A stretch of DNA of 64,000 nt from Phallus indusiatus (taxonomy: Eukaryota; Basidiomycota; Agaricomycetes; Phallales; Phallaceae): the NCBI GenBank assembly GCA_027605045.1, contig JAQFWX010000025.1, forward strand, positions 62,001-126,000, written 5' to 3'. A model generated the notes under the pieces. The model searched no databases, had not been told where the DNA came from, and was given only the letters and a program-made list of their open reading frames with translations. Made by a program: the position numbers and the translations under genes. The first letter of the stretch is position 1. Each line of letters starts with the position of its first letter. Below, piece by piece: positions 10,150 to 22,772 of the stretch.

Positions 10150-13126
10150 ATGCAGCCTCAATCTCTTCCCACTAGAAAACAAAATGTTGCTTGCGATGCT
10201 TGCAGGTCGGTTTTGTCTTCCAAACGAATTGTTCTTCTGATCCCGACACACCTCACACCAGGACGCGGAAGGTCAGATGTGTTATGGTCCCACCCTCACA
10301 GCACAAGGTATGTATCTCGTTCGTGTCTGTACAATATCCATCATGACTCACTTTAATACAGTGTCAAGTATGATATGTTTCTTTCATGAAGCTCAGTAAA
10401 CTCATCTCGACACCCATACCATTGAATTAGCATTGTCAATCCAAGGGTTACCCATGCACGTTCAACGTTCAGCGAGAAACGACTGAAAAAAGAAAGCAAA
10501 TAAATACAAGAAAGAAGTCCTGGAACAATGCTCACAATCACAGCCATGCCAATAATGGCAGCAATAACGGTAACAGCAACAGCAACAACAACAATAATAA
10601 TAATGCAGCTGTCAAATATGACGCTGTTAGCCCGTTGAGTTCTCCCTTCTCTTTCCCTATATATGTATGCTTAGGGACAACATCTTGTGTAGTTCTGCAT
10701 CGACAGAATCGGGTATATTCCCATCAGCGTCGGCAGAACCTCGAGCCCCTTCCCTCGAGTCATACTACTCAAATACGAATGTCAACGTGAATGCGAATGC
10801 ATTCGGTTCCATGATATCCCGGTCTGCTACTGCCTCCAGCTCCAGTGCTATTCCTCAAGATTCATTTATCCCATCACCACAGACCGAGGCTCCGATTGCT
10901 CGGTTACTAGCATACTTGTTTTCTCCGGAACAATATTCGACAAGTTTTCATTCCGTCATAGGTCATTACAAATCCCTACCAGACTACGTCCAGTCTCATC
11001 AGCCCGTTCTAGCAGATGATTGGGGCGAAATAGGAACCAAACTCCGTGACCCCTCCTTCCAAAAAGAGTGCGTAACAACATCTTTTCCTCAACAATCTGC
11101 CACATTTTTTTTCCACTTCTCTTTTTTAGATTTACCCTTGACCTCGTAGAGGTTTTCTTCGAAATAGTTCACGCAAGAATAGCTGTCCTAAGTCCTACCC
11201 GATTCCGAGAACAACTACACGCTGCATTATCTCCTCCGATTTCGTCTCAATCCGTAGTAAACCATGCGCCAAGCACTTCCTCACACTCACAACTACCATC
11301 ATCACATTCAACCCCCTCAATTAATCCCGCAATTTTGGCAACCGTTCTCGCTTGGGGAGCCAAGTTTTCTGAGCATCCGCTCATAGTTCAAGATCGCAAT
11401 TCAGACACGACCGGCAGAAGGCGAAGTAAGCTCGCTGCATCGCTCCGGAACAAGGCCTTTGAAATAGCAGAAGCTGAAAAGGCACATACCATCCCCTCCC
11501 CAGATTCTGTTATAACTGGTCTACTTCTTGATGGGTTAAGTAGTCGTAAGTGCTATTTCAATGCCGTTGTATGCTATTGTTGACAACCACGTCGACACCA
11601 CAGATATAGTGGACGCTCCCGATGGTAGACCCTCTAAAGCATTTTTTAAGAATCTCTAGTATTCACTTTCAAGACAGGCTACCGTGGTTTCTGGCTTAAT
11701 TGCGCTTTACGCCATCTATTGCATCTTAAAGTCAGATCTCTCAAACTGAAAAAAAAACATACTTCCTAAAGTTAACACCGTTCACTTAGATTAATAATAG
11801 ATTCGCGGATCACAGTATGATGACACCCGAACGTCAACAAACGTTGACATACGCTTGGTGGCTGTCTTGTCTGGCAGATTCATTTTCCGCGGTATATTTT
11901 CGCCGGAAACCCACGCTGTCTGTCCATTTTATTCTTCGGAGTTCGCTATTTTCCTGACATTTTCCGGGGGTTTGATTTTTCTCAGTGAAGACGATGATTA
12001 TAACGTAGACTTCTATCCTCAGGACATCAATGAGATAGCTCAATCGATAGCCCCCGGTTCCCATGAGCAGCTGGCAGTTGTTAAGCGGCAAGAGGTAAGC
12101 AGGATCGCACCTATTTCCTATTTCAAAGATGTCGACACAGTCCTTTCTTACAGTTTCTCGTACATACTTTTCATTCTTTCCCTTTATCACACCACCTTAC
12201 TGAGCTTTTTTAGGTCTGGTATACTGCATCCCACGAGATCGCTCGATGTACACGGGAGATGTCACGGCAATTATGGCGACCCGCGGTTCAAACAGAAGGG
12301 ATAGCCCATGACATTATTCACCAACTAATGCACTCTATTTATAAATGGCAAAGGGAACATCTCGACAAAGTCGGAGTGCCATCATCTCAAATAAACTGGG
12401 ATTTCCTCGCCGCCGTCAATGCTTGTTAGTGACTCCTGCCTTTTTAAGTATATCTGTTGTAACTCTCTTCAATAGGTGGACATGATGCGCTTTATCACGA
12501 TCTGTGGATTATTTTATATCAAGCTATTCAGGAATTCGGAATTCGCGAAGTGAAAGAGATGAATAAACAACATGCGCCACCGTCGGATGAAGAATCACAA
12601 TCACAAGTGCAATACGCTGCGACCGAAGATCAAGTACGGAAGGAAGCTCTCAATTCAGCGTCACGTATAGCTAGCTTGGTGCGTTTCTTTCAAAAGCATG
12701 AACAACTGATGATTTCCTTCGATCTCACCATGCGTAATATTAGGCCGATTTGCTGACTCAAAGTGGTTACCTCCGTCTCGATCCCAACATCATGCACTTT
12801 AACATCTACAACGCAGGCAAAATATTAGCTCAGTTCGGTCGCGAGGAGGTGATGATGTGTATACGTGGTTTGCAACAATATGGCTTGGCGTATGAAGAGG
12901 CGTTTGAGCAAGCGGATGAGCTGCAGCAGATTTATAATCACTCTCGGACCTTATCTTCTGTTAACCGGGAATGTCTTCTACCTGTCCAGAGTATGGAAAA
13001 CGTCCCTAGTGAAAATCAGGTAAGATCTCGTGTATTTGTGAAAACAGTCGTGTAATGTGCTCATGCGACATGCTCTAGATTTACAACTTGGCGGATAATG
13101 CGAATATCCATTTATTGAGGTCATGA
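10150..13126 (+). CDS. Zn(II)2Cys6 fungal transcription factor
   Basis: A nuclear DNA-binding regulator of the Gal4 class. Several short exons build the zinc cluster: CDACRTRKVRC, then HKCQHCQSKGYPC, which supplies the six cysteines. A basic stretch (TTEKKRKQINTRKKSW) and an Asn-rich low-complexity run encoded by AAC/AAT (about 10535-10610) follow. The middle carries the fungal-specific transcription-factor domain: ARLLAYLFSPEQYSTSFHSV, GYRGFWLNCALRHLLHL, TYAWWLSCLADSFSAVYF, and EDDDYNVDFYPQDINEIAQ. The last exon ends NIHLLRS at stop 13124-13126. About a dozen introns are needed and most have clear GT/AG ends. The junction after DAVSP near 10636 uses donor gttgag with a 59-nt intron. The architecture resembles Xlr/AmyR-like pathway regulators, but the target is unknown and there is no metabolic cluster beside it. 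Confidence 0.92.
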
Positions 13127-13307
13127 CACTGGCTTGGTATCATGTATTTTCCCCTCAAATATTTTTATAATGTATATTTTGTCATTGTTTGATAGTTTGT
13201 ATTGTGATTTCAAAGCTACAGATGAACATCGAAAAAGAGAAAAGATAAAACACAAAAAAAAAGAAATTTATGCCAACTAAATGAGACATATTCCCAGATA
13301 AGGCCGA

Positions 13308-13378
13308 GAAAAAAACAGAAAGAAAGAAAGAGAAAAAAAGAGAAAAGAAAAAGAGAAAAGAAAAAGACAAAAGAAAAT
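13308..13378. repeat. polypurine (A/G) tract between convergent genes
   Basis: An almost pure A/G stretch of aaag and gaaaa units on the plus strand, with an A-rich lead-in from about 13232. It lies in the 280-bp gap between the stop of the zinc-cluster gene and the stop of EPL1, where both 3' ends meet. No function is shown. Confidence 0.7.
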
Positions 13379-13406
13379 CAAAACGAACAAAAAAAATGTT
13401 TATAAT

Positions 13407-16400
13407 TTAATAAAATGTGTTCGTCAAATCTACCGTGTTTGGTGGCCAATACATAGGGGATGTGTTGTGAAATCCTGGAGTCGATCTACCAGGGATAGAA
13501 TTACCGATGACACCATTCTGTTGCGATGGTAATTTCAGTTGTAGGTTTCCGACACCTAGAGGTACGCCGATACTACGGTCTGGGCTACTATCGTTTGTAC
13601 CAGGTCGTCCAGCGAGTTGCTGAGAAGGAATATGGGGTGTAGCGGCCACATCGTTGGATTTCACGACCGCTGAGACTCCATTTGTGGCGGCGGTGGTGTA
13701 CGAGCCAGTGCCATTAGTGGATGGCTGAGTCACACCTCCTGGATTCTCTGGCGAAGAGGGAGTTTGTAAAGACACAATCCCATTCGGCGTCTGCTGCTTC
13801 TGGCGTGTGAGCGAGCTGATCCTAGCTACAGGTCCTGAATCGGGAGGTAAACGTGCGCCACTGGCTGGAACTGAAGTTGGCCCGTTCTGAGTAGGTGATG
13901 TCTGGTGCTGTTGGTGGTCCGTCACACCATTTACGACTCGTCCATTGACTTGTGTTGGAGTGCGGATCGGTGTTACATCGTTTTTAGGAAGTGAGTTCTG
14001 AGAAGCAAGAGGCTGAGGAGGGGGTTGGATTCTCGCGGGTATGTGTGGACGGTGGGGTATAGAAGATAATTGGGCAAGTCCGGATTGGCGCAGGTGATGG
14101 TCCAAGTACCTGCTCGGTTTCGCAGGTATCGGTGGAAGGAGGTGAGGATCAATCTTGAGCATATCGTGATCATTCGAGTCCAAAAGAGAAATAGATACTC
14201 GTAAGTATCTGTGTGCATAGGTTAATACACGGAAAAAAAAGATAGAAAATTGATCGAATGACATACTTCGCTTGAAAGTCATCCATAATGAAGCGGTCGT
14301 CAGACTCCTCGTGATACACATTCTCATCGTATCGCCAACGGTCATCGATCCGCCATGCGTGCTCAAGATTGTCTCCGGACAAATCCATAAATTCGTCCGA
14401 ATCATTCTGTGCGTCCCTAGCGATTTGATCCATTTGTTCTCCACCACCATCCGTGAATAAAGCGAGGGCTCCTCCCGAAACAGATTCTGCGGCTAAACCA
14501 CGCCATGCTTCAACCTCCTGGATCTTATCGGACATGGCAGCCTCCGAGTTACTACGAACTTGCATCGACCTAACTCCATTTGTTTCGCTGGGACGGAGAG
14601 AGCCGTTAGGCCTGTCAAATACTTGGGGATTTCTTTCAGAGTCAAAACTGGTATCGAACTGCCCCTCTTGATCGTCAACGTCCATCGAGTCCTCATTTTG
14701 AGAATGGTATATACTAGGGTGTTTGAAATAAACCTCGCCCAATTCTGGCATGCCGCGTCGTAATTTAAAATCTGCCTCTAAGGGCCGCCAACCTCGAGGT
14801 GCCCAGCGTTCATGATGTTCATGCATTGCGGCAATTTCTTCACGTTGCAAGGGATGTGTTGCACGTTCCCGTTGTAATAAACGAGGACGAGATACATGAA
14901 ATCTTCGATCGACATGAAGACGGCCTCCTCTCCCACTCCGTAGCCGCATAGAGCGACCTCTGAATTGAGGAGGTGAATCGGAGATATTGTCATTCCGCTG
15001 ACTTGCGGCAAACGAGTCTGAAGCTGAAGGGGGTTTCAAATGTTTCTCAGGAGCAGAGGACGGGAGGTAAGGGAACTACATTTGTGAGTCAGACAATGTT
15101 TACTTTGAAAAACAAAGTGAACTTACATCCAAAATGTCTTCCCAGAATGTATCCTCTTTCCGGATCTTCGCCAATGTCTTCTCGACTTCCTTTTGTATAC
15201 CCAGGGCAAGGGCCGTTGGCCGTTTCTGGGCTTCTTCGAAAGCGATACTGTTGTCTAGGCTCACCAAAAGAGCGGAATAAGGATCCGTCGACTCCCGAGG
15301 AAGAGAAGTTCGCTGCCGATTGGGGACCACGATGCGTCTGAAGTAGCTGAACAATTAAATCCGGGTACTTGACCTATGTGGAACGTGACATACCCTGGTG
15401 CAACAGGCTCCACAACCTTCTTCTTCTTGTCTCTGTCGTACAACAACTGCTCGTCTACGGTAGGAACAGAACCAGGGCTCGTTGCGTTGAGCTGTTTCAT
15501 CAATTGAGAGAATGATTCTCGTTTCTGCCATACAGCTATGGAATTTTTCACGCCATCGTGTTTGAGTCTTTCTCGCATGACAACCATACGAGATAATTCA
15601 AGGCCTCTATGGAGTTCTTCCCGAAGACGTGCAAGTTTGTCGGTGTGCGCTACATTATTTGTACGCGTGCGACGCATAGGTTTCACCTCGCGTTTTCGGA
15701 AACATGTATAAGGTGAGCCCCCAGTTTTATCTTCCTTTTCCTGAGCATCGATAACCAAAATCTAGACATACTTTAAGTACGCTGTAAGACGGTAATGATC
15801 ACAAATAAGACACATGCATGTAATTGTGGTACAATACGGTGCCCCTTCCTTTCAATTCGTCGTTCCCGCCACCATGGATATACACAGCGGGCCATATCCG
15901 TTAATTTATCAGGAGGAGGTACCCCGAAGGATGGCATTTCAAAGTTGGCGAAGACTGATGCGACTAGTGGTTTTGAAAAGAAACAGGAGTATTCATTGAA
16001 AGAGGGAAAATGTTCAAGATCCTGTATTTGATATAATTTTTGTGCGAAACAAACTATGGCAATTGCGCTACTAACCAAATGAAGATAAGGCGACACGATC
16101 TCATCGGTCCATTTCTCAAACAAACCCATGATGAGTTCGAATTGGTCATCATCGATAGGCACTGGTCGATGACTAACAGGGGATGAAGGAGCGTCTGGTT
16201 CTTTCCCTTTACTTTTAGAACTTCGTGGAGGGACGACACGATGGGAAGCCTTTGGAGAATGCTCGATGCCATTAAGAGCACTGGCATTCGCGCTAGTACC
16301 TTCCCCTCGTGCGGAACAATTGTGTTTGTTGAGCCATTCCATATCACGTTCATCTAAATAATATGTAAACGAGTTCGAAAGCCCGCCCACACATGCTTCC

Positions 16401-16901
16401 TCAATGGATTCTGAGGACCGAATGTGTGTCAGTGGATCTTTGTAGCGTCTTGGAGGATAGAGTTCATCGTAATTCGTGACGAGACCGGTGGCATCTGGAG
16501 TGGGGATAAAGGCGGCAGGATCTGGTTTTGATTGGACAGCAGAAAGACGTTGGGAAGAGGCGAAAAGGGCAGCTTGGAGATGGTGTTCCTACAGGCCAAA
16601 GAGGTATTTGTCAGCAATCCGCGGATTTGAATTGGAACTCAGCCAGCGAATGAGGGGCTGCCACGTCACAGCAGTGCAACGTCGCTCGACGACGGTGGCA
16701 GAGAGAACTCACATGTGCATCCTCTTCCTCGACACCGTGACTGGCAAGCACTCGATTTTTCTCATCATCCTCGTCATCAAGCAAGATGGTGTCCGCCTCA
16801 ATATTTCCCTTGACGACACGTAATAGTGTCTTGTTAGTTACTCTTGTATTCCTATTGCGCAGCCCGGACAGTCCTGCTGCCAACCGCGAGGTTGTGACCA
16901 T
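13407..16901 (-). CDS. EPL1: Enhancer of polycomb-like protein EPL1 (NuA4 subunit)
   Basis: Epl1 is the scaffold of the piccolo-NuA4 histone acetyltransferase, holding Esa1 on nucleosomes. The start at 16901 opens with RNRNTRVTNKTLLRVVKG, the usual N-terminus. It continues to FTYYLDERDMEWLNKHN, the EPL core, and a helical segment DDQFELIMGLFEKWTDE. Next are the basic YPWWRERRIERKGHRIVPQL and YTCFRKREVKPMRRTRTNN, then LARLREELHRGLELSRMV. The second half is long, Arg/Ser-rich and probably disordered, ending DLTNTFY at stop 13407-13409. At least seven introns interrupt it. The long exon at 14170-15039 and the 3' exon at 13407-14200 are the same gene, not separate ones. It is followed on the same strand by SAS10 with a 212-bp gap. 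Confidence 0.93.
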
Positions 16902-17113
16902 GGCATCGAAATGGTTTTAGAGTACAAGGAATGAAGAAAGGAAATTTTTTGGAAAAAAAGGCTTAATTTCTGGGTGGCTTCGGGCACGGACCAATTCGGT
17001 GTCGAGGAACGGGGCGGCGCAAAAGTGTCTCATGTGATTTTTTTCGCGCCCCAAGCGCCCACTCCTTAGACGCCCACACCTCCCGAGCATGCATGCATGG
17101 TCGTCTCTCCTAT

Positions 17114-19526
17114 CTACGCAAGCCTCACACTCTTCACTACTTTACTTATTCCGCTCTCTTCACCAGAGTACGGTTTGCTACCCATTCCTCCTTTATACAC
17201 CGCCTTCTGCGATCTCACTTTCTTCTGGGCTTTCTGGTAGCTATACACAGGCATCCATGACGTCATTGTAAATTATTAGTCGTAAACCAGAAAAGCAACA
17301 TACCGTTCCCTCTTTTTGACACGCGGATTGCGCACGCTCTTTGACCTGCGCGGTGTCAAACCACGATTCTTGAGTATCGCCCGTGTGAGAGATCGGGGTC
17401 CCTCTTCGGCCCCGTCGTCTTCGTCATAGAACCTAGCGTATTACAACGTCAGTCATACATAGTGCGAATAAAAGGCTACACCAAACGTACTTCTCTGCCA
17501 AGCGAGTTTGTTCGTACTCCTTTTTCTTCTCTTCTTTGGAGTCTTTTTTAGCGCGTTTAACCAACTCATAATAACCATCCTCTCCTTCACTGTCTGATGG
17601 TTCATCTCTTTTCCGCTTAGCAGTGTTGGTTTCCGCGACGCTATCGCCGTTATCATCACTCCCAGCTTCCAAATCGTCACCGCCTGTACCGCGAGATTTC
17701 AAAACCTCCTTTTGAATTCGCATTTCTTTTTCTTTCTTGCGCTCCGAGTATGGAATATCATCGTCGCCTTCCAAGTTGCAATCAGTACCATACAGTGAAA
17801 GGAGATGAATATATCTTACCTCCTAGTTTCTCTCGATACTGTTCGCGTTTACGAGCAGAAGTCTCAATCTTGTGGGTATGGAATCGAAGTGTACGTCGTC
17901 GGGCCTTTTTGTCCATGCTATCCGCCGCAAGTAGTTCGGTTACTTCACCGTGAACATCTGAAGTATTGCTATCTCTGGCTGGACGTTCCGATGACCGTGA
18001 CGGCTTGAATGAGGGTTCCACCAAATCAAACGCTACATCTTTGTGTTGTGATAGCTTGTCTTTTTTCTTCTTCGGTTTGTCGGCAACCAAACCGCCTTTA
18101 TCTGTGCCGTTTGAAATGGCCCGCTTCCTCCTACCTCCGGTAGGTTTCGATCCTACTATTTCGTCAGCTTCTTGTAATAAAGCAAGCAGCTCATCCATGG
18201 AGATTGCTGTCTTCTTTCCGTCAGAAGTGTTCAAAATAAACTCTTCCTCCGAGTCGTCCGAGAGGTCGCTCAATTCTTCTTGATTGCTGGCCAAAAAGTC
18301 CAGCTCGCCGATAGTTGCTAAGGCTTGTTTGAGGGTTAGTAATCGTCCCAAAACAGCCTTAGTTCGAGCATTGGGGATATTCGAAGGTTGGTTAATAGCG
18401 GACTGGCCTGCTTGAAGATGAATATAGAAGGCAAGAACCGTGATATATGACATGAGCGTTTCTGAAAATCCTCCGGTTAGAGAGAATCGACACGAAAATT
18501 AAACAATAGACAAACGATGATAAAGGTGCTTCAAGCCATTATTAATTGTGTCATTGCGAGAACTTGAGGTAACACCACTGTCAACCATCATATATAAGTA
18601 AGAACTAAGAAGGGATTGACAGAGCTTGCCTTTGAAGTTGCTCCTCAACATGTCGCAAATCTTCCAAAACGTCGCTCCATTCCCTCGACAAAGCAAGGGT
18701 TTCTGGACTTGTCCTTTCCAAATAACGCAAAGCTGCTGCATTATCCATGGGTTCTGCCGGAACACCGACAGGCAACGCCGATGTAATATCCAATTCTTCA
18801 GACATTTCAGGTAAACTAGTGAAAAATGCCTTTAACTTGACCATTTTCAGCGACATTACAGAGATGGCACGTACCTGTCTTGAATGTCATTCAATCCATA
18901 GTCTTCTTCAAGTTGGAGATTTTTCATCCGAGCTTGAATTTTTCGAGCCTCTTGCTCTTCCATTTCATTCAACTCGTCCTCGTTTTCTTCTCCCTCATTT
19001 CGAGAGAGGAACTCGGAGTTAGACGCATAATATGCCGATTTTTTCCGCCCCCACGTTTCTTCTTCAGACTCGGATTCGGATGGAGAGGTAGAAGGAGCGC
19101 GTTTATTGACTTTTCCCTTCTTCGTTTTTGAAGAAGACGGTTCAGTCTTTTCAATTTTTTTTTCATTGTCGTCCGACAATTCTTCCTCGGTAGAACCGTC
19201 GGTGTCGGTGTCTAGCCCAAGCCCAAATACTTCCTCTTCTTCATCACCCAAGTCTTCGCCGTCATAATGGGCATTGTCCTCTAATAAAATCCGATCTCGT
19301 GTTTGGTGAACTGGAAACAAAGGCTAAGTACGGGCTGCGGGAAACGTTGAAAGAGGGGAAATGTATAGGGATAATGCAACTTACATTGATCTTCTTCGTC
19401 GAGCGGGATATCTTCCAACTTGTCCCACTTTTGAATTTTACCATCGTTTTTGTCGAATGATTTCAGACCCCTTTTTGAACCTGTTTGTTTAGACAAACCA
19501 GGCTGTTTGCGTGGCCTTCGAGGCAT
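17114..19526 (-). CDS. SAS10: SAS10/UTP3, small-subunit processome protein
   Basis: Sas10 (Utp3) is a U3 snoRNP-associated nucleolar protein needed for 18S rRNA maturation and linked to silencing. From ATG 19526 the basic N-terminus MPRRPRKQPG leads to a long acidic region (DEEEEVFGLGLDTDTDG). The Sas10/Utp3/C1D domain follows in the middle, with LVLREWSDVLE-like and MSYITVLAFYIHLQAGQ segments. The C-terminal Sas10 domain is clear: EEGPRSLTRAILKNRGLTP, RNPRVKKRER, then after an intron KAQKKVRSQKAVYKGG and the terminal SKVVKSVRLA. The stop is TAG at 17114-17116. Roughly seven introns. Highly charged, as expected of the family. Together with FCF2 and REX1 it is one of three ribosome-biogenesis genes in the window, but they are not adjacent. 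Confidence 0.93.
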
Positions 19527-20216
19527 TGTTGAAAGGTAAAGGATTAAGCTTAATAAGCGAGACGTAGTTGCTTACGTTATTACTGTGACGGTAACGAGAG
19601 GAGTATCACCCTACTAATAACCTGTGCATTCTAATTCGTTGCCTCCCGTTCCTCAGTATGGCCCAAACCTGATGGAGCCAGATCTCATGGCTTCTTCGTC
19701 CTTGCGGTGCCGGTGGTTTCGCCTTAGTTGAACCGGTAAGTCTCAATTATCACATAGTTTTATTTTCAAAGGACAGTGTAGACATATTTGAATACGTTGC
19801 TAAAACATGTTATTTACAGGTCACTATAACAAATGTTGTAACGGTTATGATATCATATCGAAGAAAGTTAAACGTAAATAGCGGAGCGACCTCTGATATT
19901 GTTAGGGGGCTTCAGTGAGCTATCGGAGCATACATCCCCCATGATATCGAAGTTTAAAGTTTAAAAACAATTCTCGCGCTGACTCCGGCTTTATTTAATT
20001 CAAATATCCATTCTACATCCATCGTTAATCGTGCCAAGTGGAGACGCCTGGCGCTGGATACAGTCATTAAACACGATTTTTCGCCCCAAATGGGAAGCCT
20101 AGTCAGTGCTCCAAACCGCGGTTCTAGCGCTGTCAGAATGATTGTTGCGACGAAGATTGGTATAATAAATGAAAAAGCAATGGTCATGTTATTCCTCTTT
20201 ACTCTCAAACATTACT
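19527..20216. promoter_or_regulatory. divergent upstream region of SAS10 and the CorA gene
   Basis: 690 bp without a recognisable gene. A short minus-strand frame (19954-20208) overlaps the presumed CorA promoter and shows no domain. No particular site can be named. Confidence 0.45.
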
Positions 20217-22315
20217 ATGTCCAAGACGTACGAATTCGGCATACCGTTGGATCCTCCTTCCGAGGCAGAGTTACCTCCCAATGTACCAGCACCGGCGAGA
20301 AGACATGGAAGTCCCTCTGGGCCATGGCCTTGGCTCGACATTAATTACAACAAAGAGCGCACCCTATCTTTATCCCTTTCTTATAGTGGTCAGGAATTTT
20401 GTCCTCATGAATCCGGTCAACCATGTGGCGAAGAGTGTTGGATCCATTATCCCCAATCTTTGTTCGGTAACTGGTTGCCACCACAAGTAAAACAAAGTCG
20501 CATCAAAGATTTGTCGTATATTTCTCCCAGCTGCACGATTTATTATGTTGACGTCGGAAAGGATGGTGGTTTCTCTGATACTGGTCGTGTAACTGTTTCC
20601 AGTTATAGTAAAGAAGATCAGGTCAATTTTATGGCAGTACAGGTAGACATTATGTTCAGGTTGTGTGAATTTCTACGACTTTTTCTGACGTATTCTTTTG
20701 CCAGCGTCCTTCAAACACTCGAGTCAGAGCTCTATTCATGGAAAACCTGTCACTTCCTGTAATGCAAATGTTAGGAACAAAGTAAGTTCTAAAACTCGTT
20801 CATAGTATATCTAACTGATGGATGGTATGTAAAAATCGCAGATATCGCATTGAGCCATTTTTCTTTTCTTCATCCTTGAATTGGATTCCGAGCAGATATC
20901 AGGAAGACGAACAGCCGGGTGTTGGAGATCGTGAGTCGTATAGGTCTTTCTTGTCGAATTGATCCATAATCATCAAAAAAAGATATTACAATAACTTTAC
21001 CTTTTATTCGAGGCAAAGTTATCCCCCCACGCACAACCACACATTCAAGAAGATCATTCTGTAAGCTCTGGCATAATCGTACTCTCGGAGCCTGGCTGAG
21101 GCGGATTTGTAGATGGTGAAAGTGTTGGAACGCAAAGAGCTTTAGTGTTACGCCGGGGTACTGGTCCTCTTAAACCAAATCTTTTCCTTGCTCGCTAACG
21201 TCAAATTAAAGGGGACCCGGACACTCAGCCGCAAGAAACGCTTCTGCTAGAACTTCTAGCCATTCATATGGTCAGAGACCAGAATAGCAGCACTCTGATA
21301 TCATACCATGCACCCCATAGCTCGACATCCGCTGAACTATTGCATAAACGAGTAGCCTTAGCTGGGAAAAGTGTTTACTGGCAGAAGATCTTCACACAAT
21401 CTCCTGATCCAACTCTGGTTTTACTTTCAATGTTTTGGTATCCTCTTTATGGCTGGGATGAGTCGTTAGCAGCGCTTTGGAAATATATTGGAGAGCTTGT
21501 AAGAATTCCCTTCTGCTCGTCCTGATGATCCTACTGATGATCCTACTGATACCATCCTCGACATTAGGAGATCAGTGTACTAAGGACGCAGAACATCGAG
21601 TTCACTCAGTCACTGCACAAGATCCGAGCCCATGCGCTGTACTATATTTCCCTTTTGGAGGATTTCAAAAATGCTATAACGTTCATTCGGGATACTTATA
21701 ATCCATGCTTGGATACTTATGACGAAGCTACAAAAGAAATATCTAAGAAGCTTCTGCAAAGGGAATGCAATACCTTGTTAGCGGAGATCGGACGACTTGA
21801 GATGAGTCGAGAAATGCAAGAAAAGCGACTGCAAAATGTTATGGACTTGGTAACAGGCTCTTCAAACTCGCTGCACCGACAGTCGGAGGCTGACACGTAG
21901 TTTCATAGGCCTTCAGTCGACACACACAAAATTTATCCGAAGCTGCTCTCAGGGATAGCGCTGCCATGAAACAAATCTCGTACTTGACAATGATCTTTCT
22001 ACCAGCGTCATTCGCTGCAGTGAGTTGTCCTTTGGTTTGCTTGAAGTTTAGTTGTCTTATCCACACATTGTATAACAGACGGTCTTCGGAATGAACCTTG
22101 ACGTTTTAAGCGATAGTACGTACGGTACTATCCCAAACTACGTCGCAACAGCGGTTCCTTTGACACTTGTCACGATATGGGTTATGGTTGCCCTGCACGA
22201 GAGGTGGCATGTCAAGAATGAGAACGAGACACCTACACTTTGGGCTCGTTGGTTATGGCCTTTCGTGCGTGTAAAGGATCTGACTGATATGATGCAAAGG
22301 AGATATAAATTATAA
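20217..22315 (+). CDS. CorA-family divalent metal ion transporter
   Basis: A CorA-like magnesium or divalent-cation channel of the basidiomycete type, with a large N-terminal cytosolic domain and two C-terminal helices. The start at 20217 gives MSKTYEFGIPLDPP; an ATG 48 nt upstream is in frame but less likely. Exons read through YYVDVGKDGGFSDTGRVTV, ENLSLPVMQMLGTKYRIEPF, NWIPSRYQEDEQPGVGD, RRGDPDTQPQETLLLELLAI, LAGKSVYWQKIFTQSPDPTL and IRAHALYYISLLEDFKNAI. A helical stalk follows (RECNTLLAEIGRLEMSREMQ). The last exons hold SYLTMIFLPASFAATVFGMN, which includes the family's essential GMN motif (split by an intron), then the second helix and the end QRRYKL. One intron near 21165-21222 contains a clear CTAAC branch site. 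A 40-nt intron near 21060-21100 is short and its boundary is uncertain. The preferred metal cannot be told from sequence. Confidence 0.9.
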
Positions 22316-22772
22316 GATGTAATAACCGAGCACTACTAATACCTTGTTTAATTATACATACCTACCCATGTTCGATGTTAGGACGCGAAAACTTGCGGAG
22401 GTCTGAGCGGTCATTGAATCTACGAGACTGAACTGTTCTTCGACCATGACTATCTCACGAATTCGGTAACAGTAGACTGCATAAAGCACGTTCTAATGCC
22501 TAATCGCTACAGATATAATTTCAGCCAGTTTGCTAATCCGGCATTCATAATAATGGAATCAGTCTACCCGAACCCTGCGATACTTGACACACGTATGAAT
22601 CGCGCTGTTCCTGAGCAGGTTCAACAAATAGAACCAGAATCTCGTTAGAAATGAAGGTGATAATCTGCAAACGCTATGGCTCTGACCATCGAGGGTATAT
22701 ATATGTACTAGCCTCTGAACCCGCCAGCTCACTTCGTCGTCCATACTTCTATCATCTGTGTTACTTGAACTC
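22316..22772. other. intergenic, no gene recognised
   Basis: 457 bp between the CorA stop and the acyl-CoA synthetase start. AT-rich, with tatatatgtact near 22696. It presumably holds the synthetase promoter. Confidence 0.5.

Noticed and set aside
10535..10620. AAC/AAT repeat as a microsatellite in intergenic DNA
   Set aside because: It lies in frame inside the zinc-cluster gene and encodes its Asn-rich linker.
13407..14450. 347-codon frame as a separate gene
   Set aside because: It runs through an intron; the part before 14200 is the 3' exon of EPL1, which continues in frame from the upstream exons.
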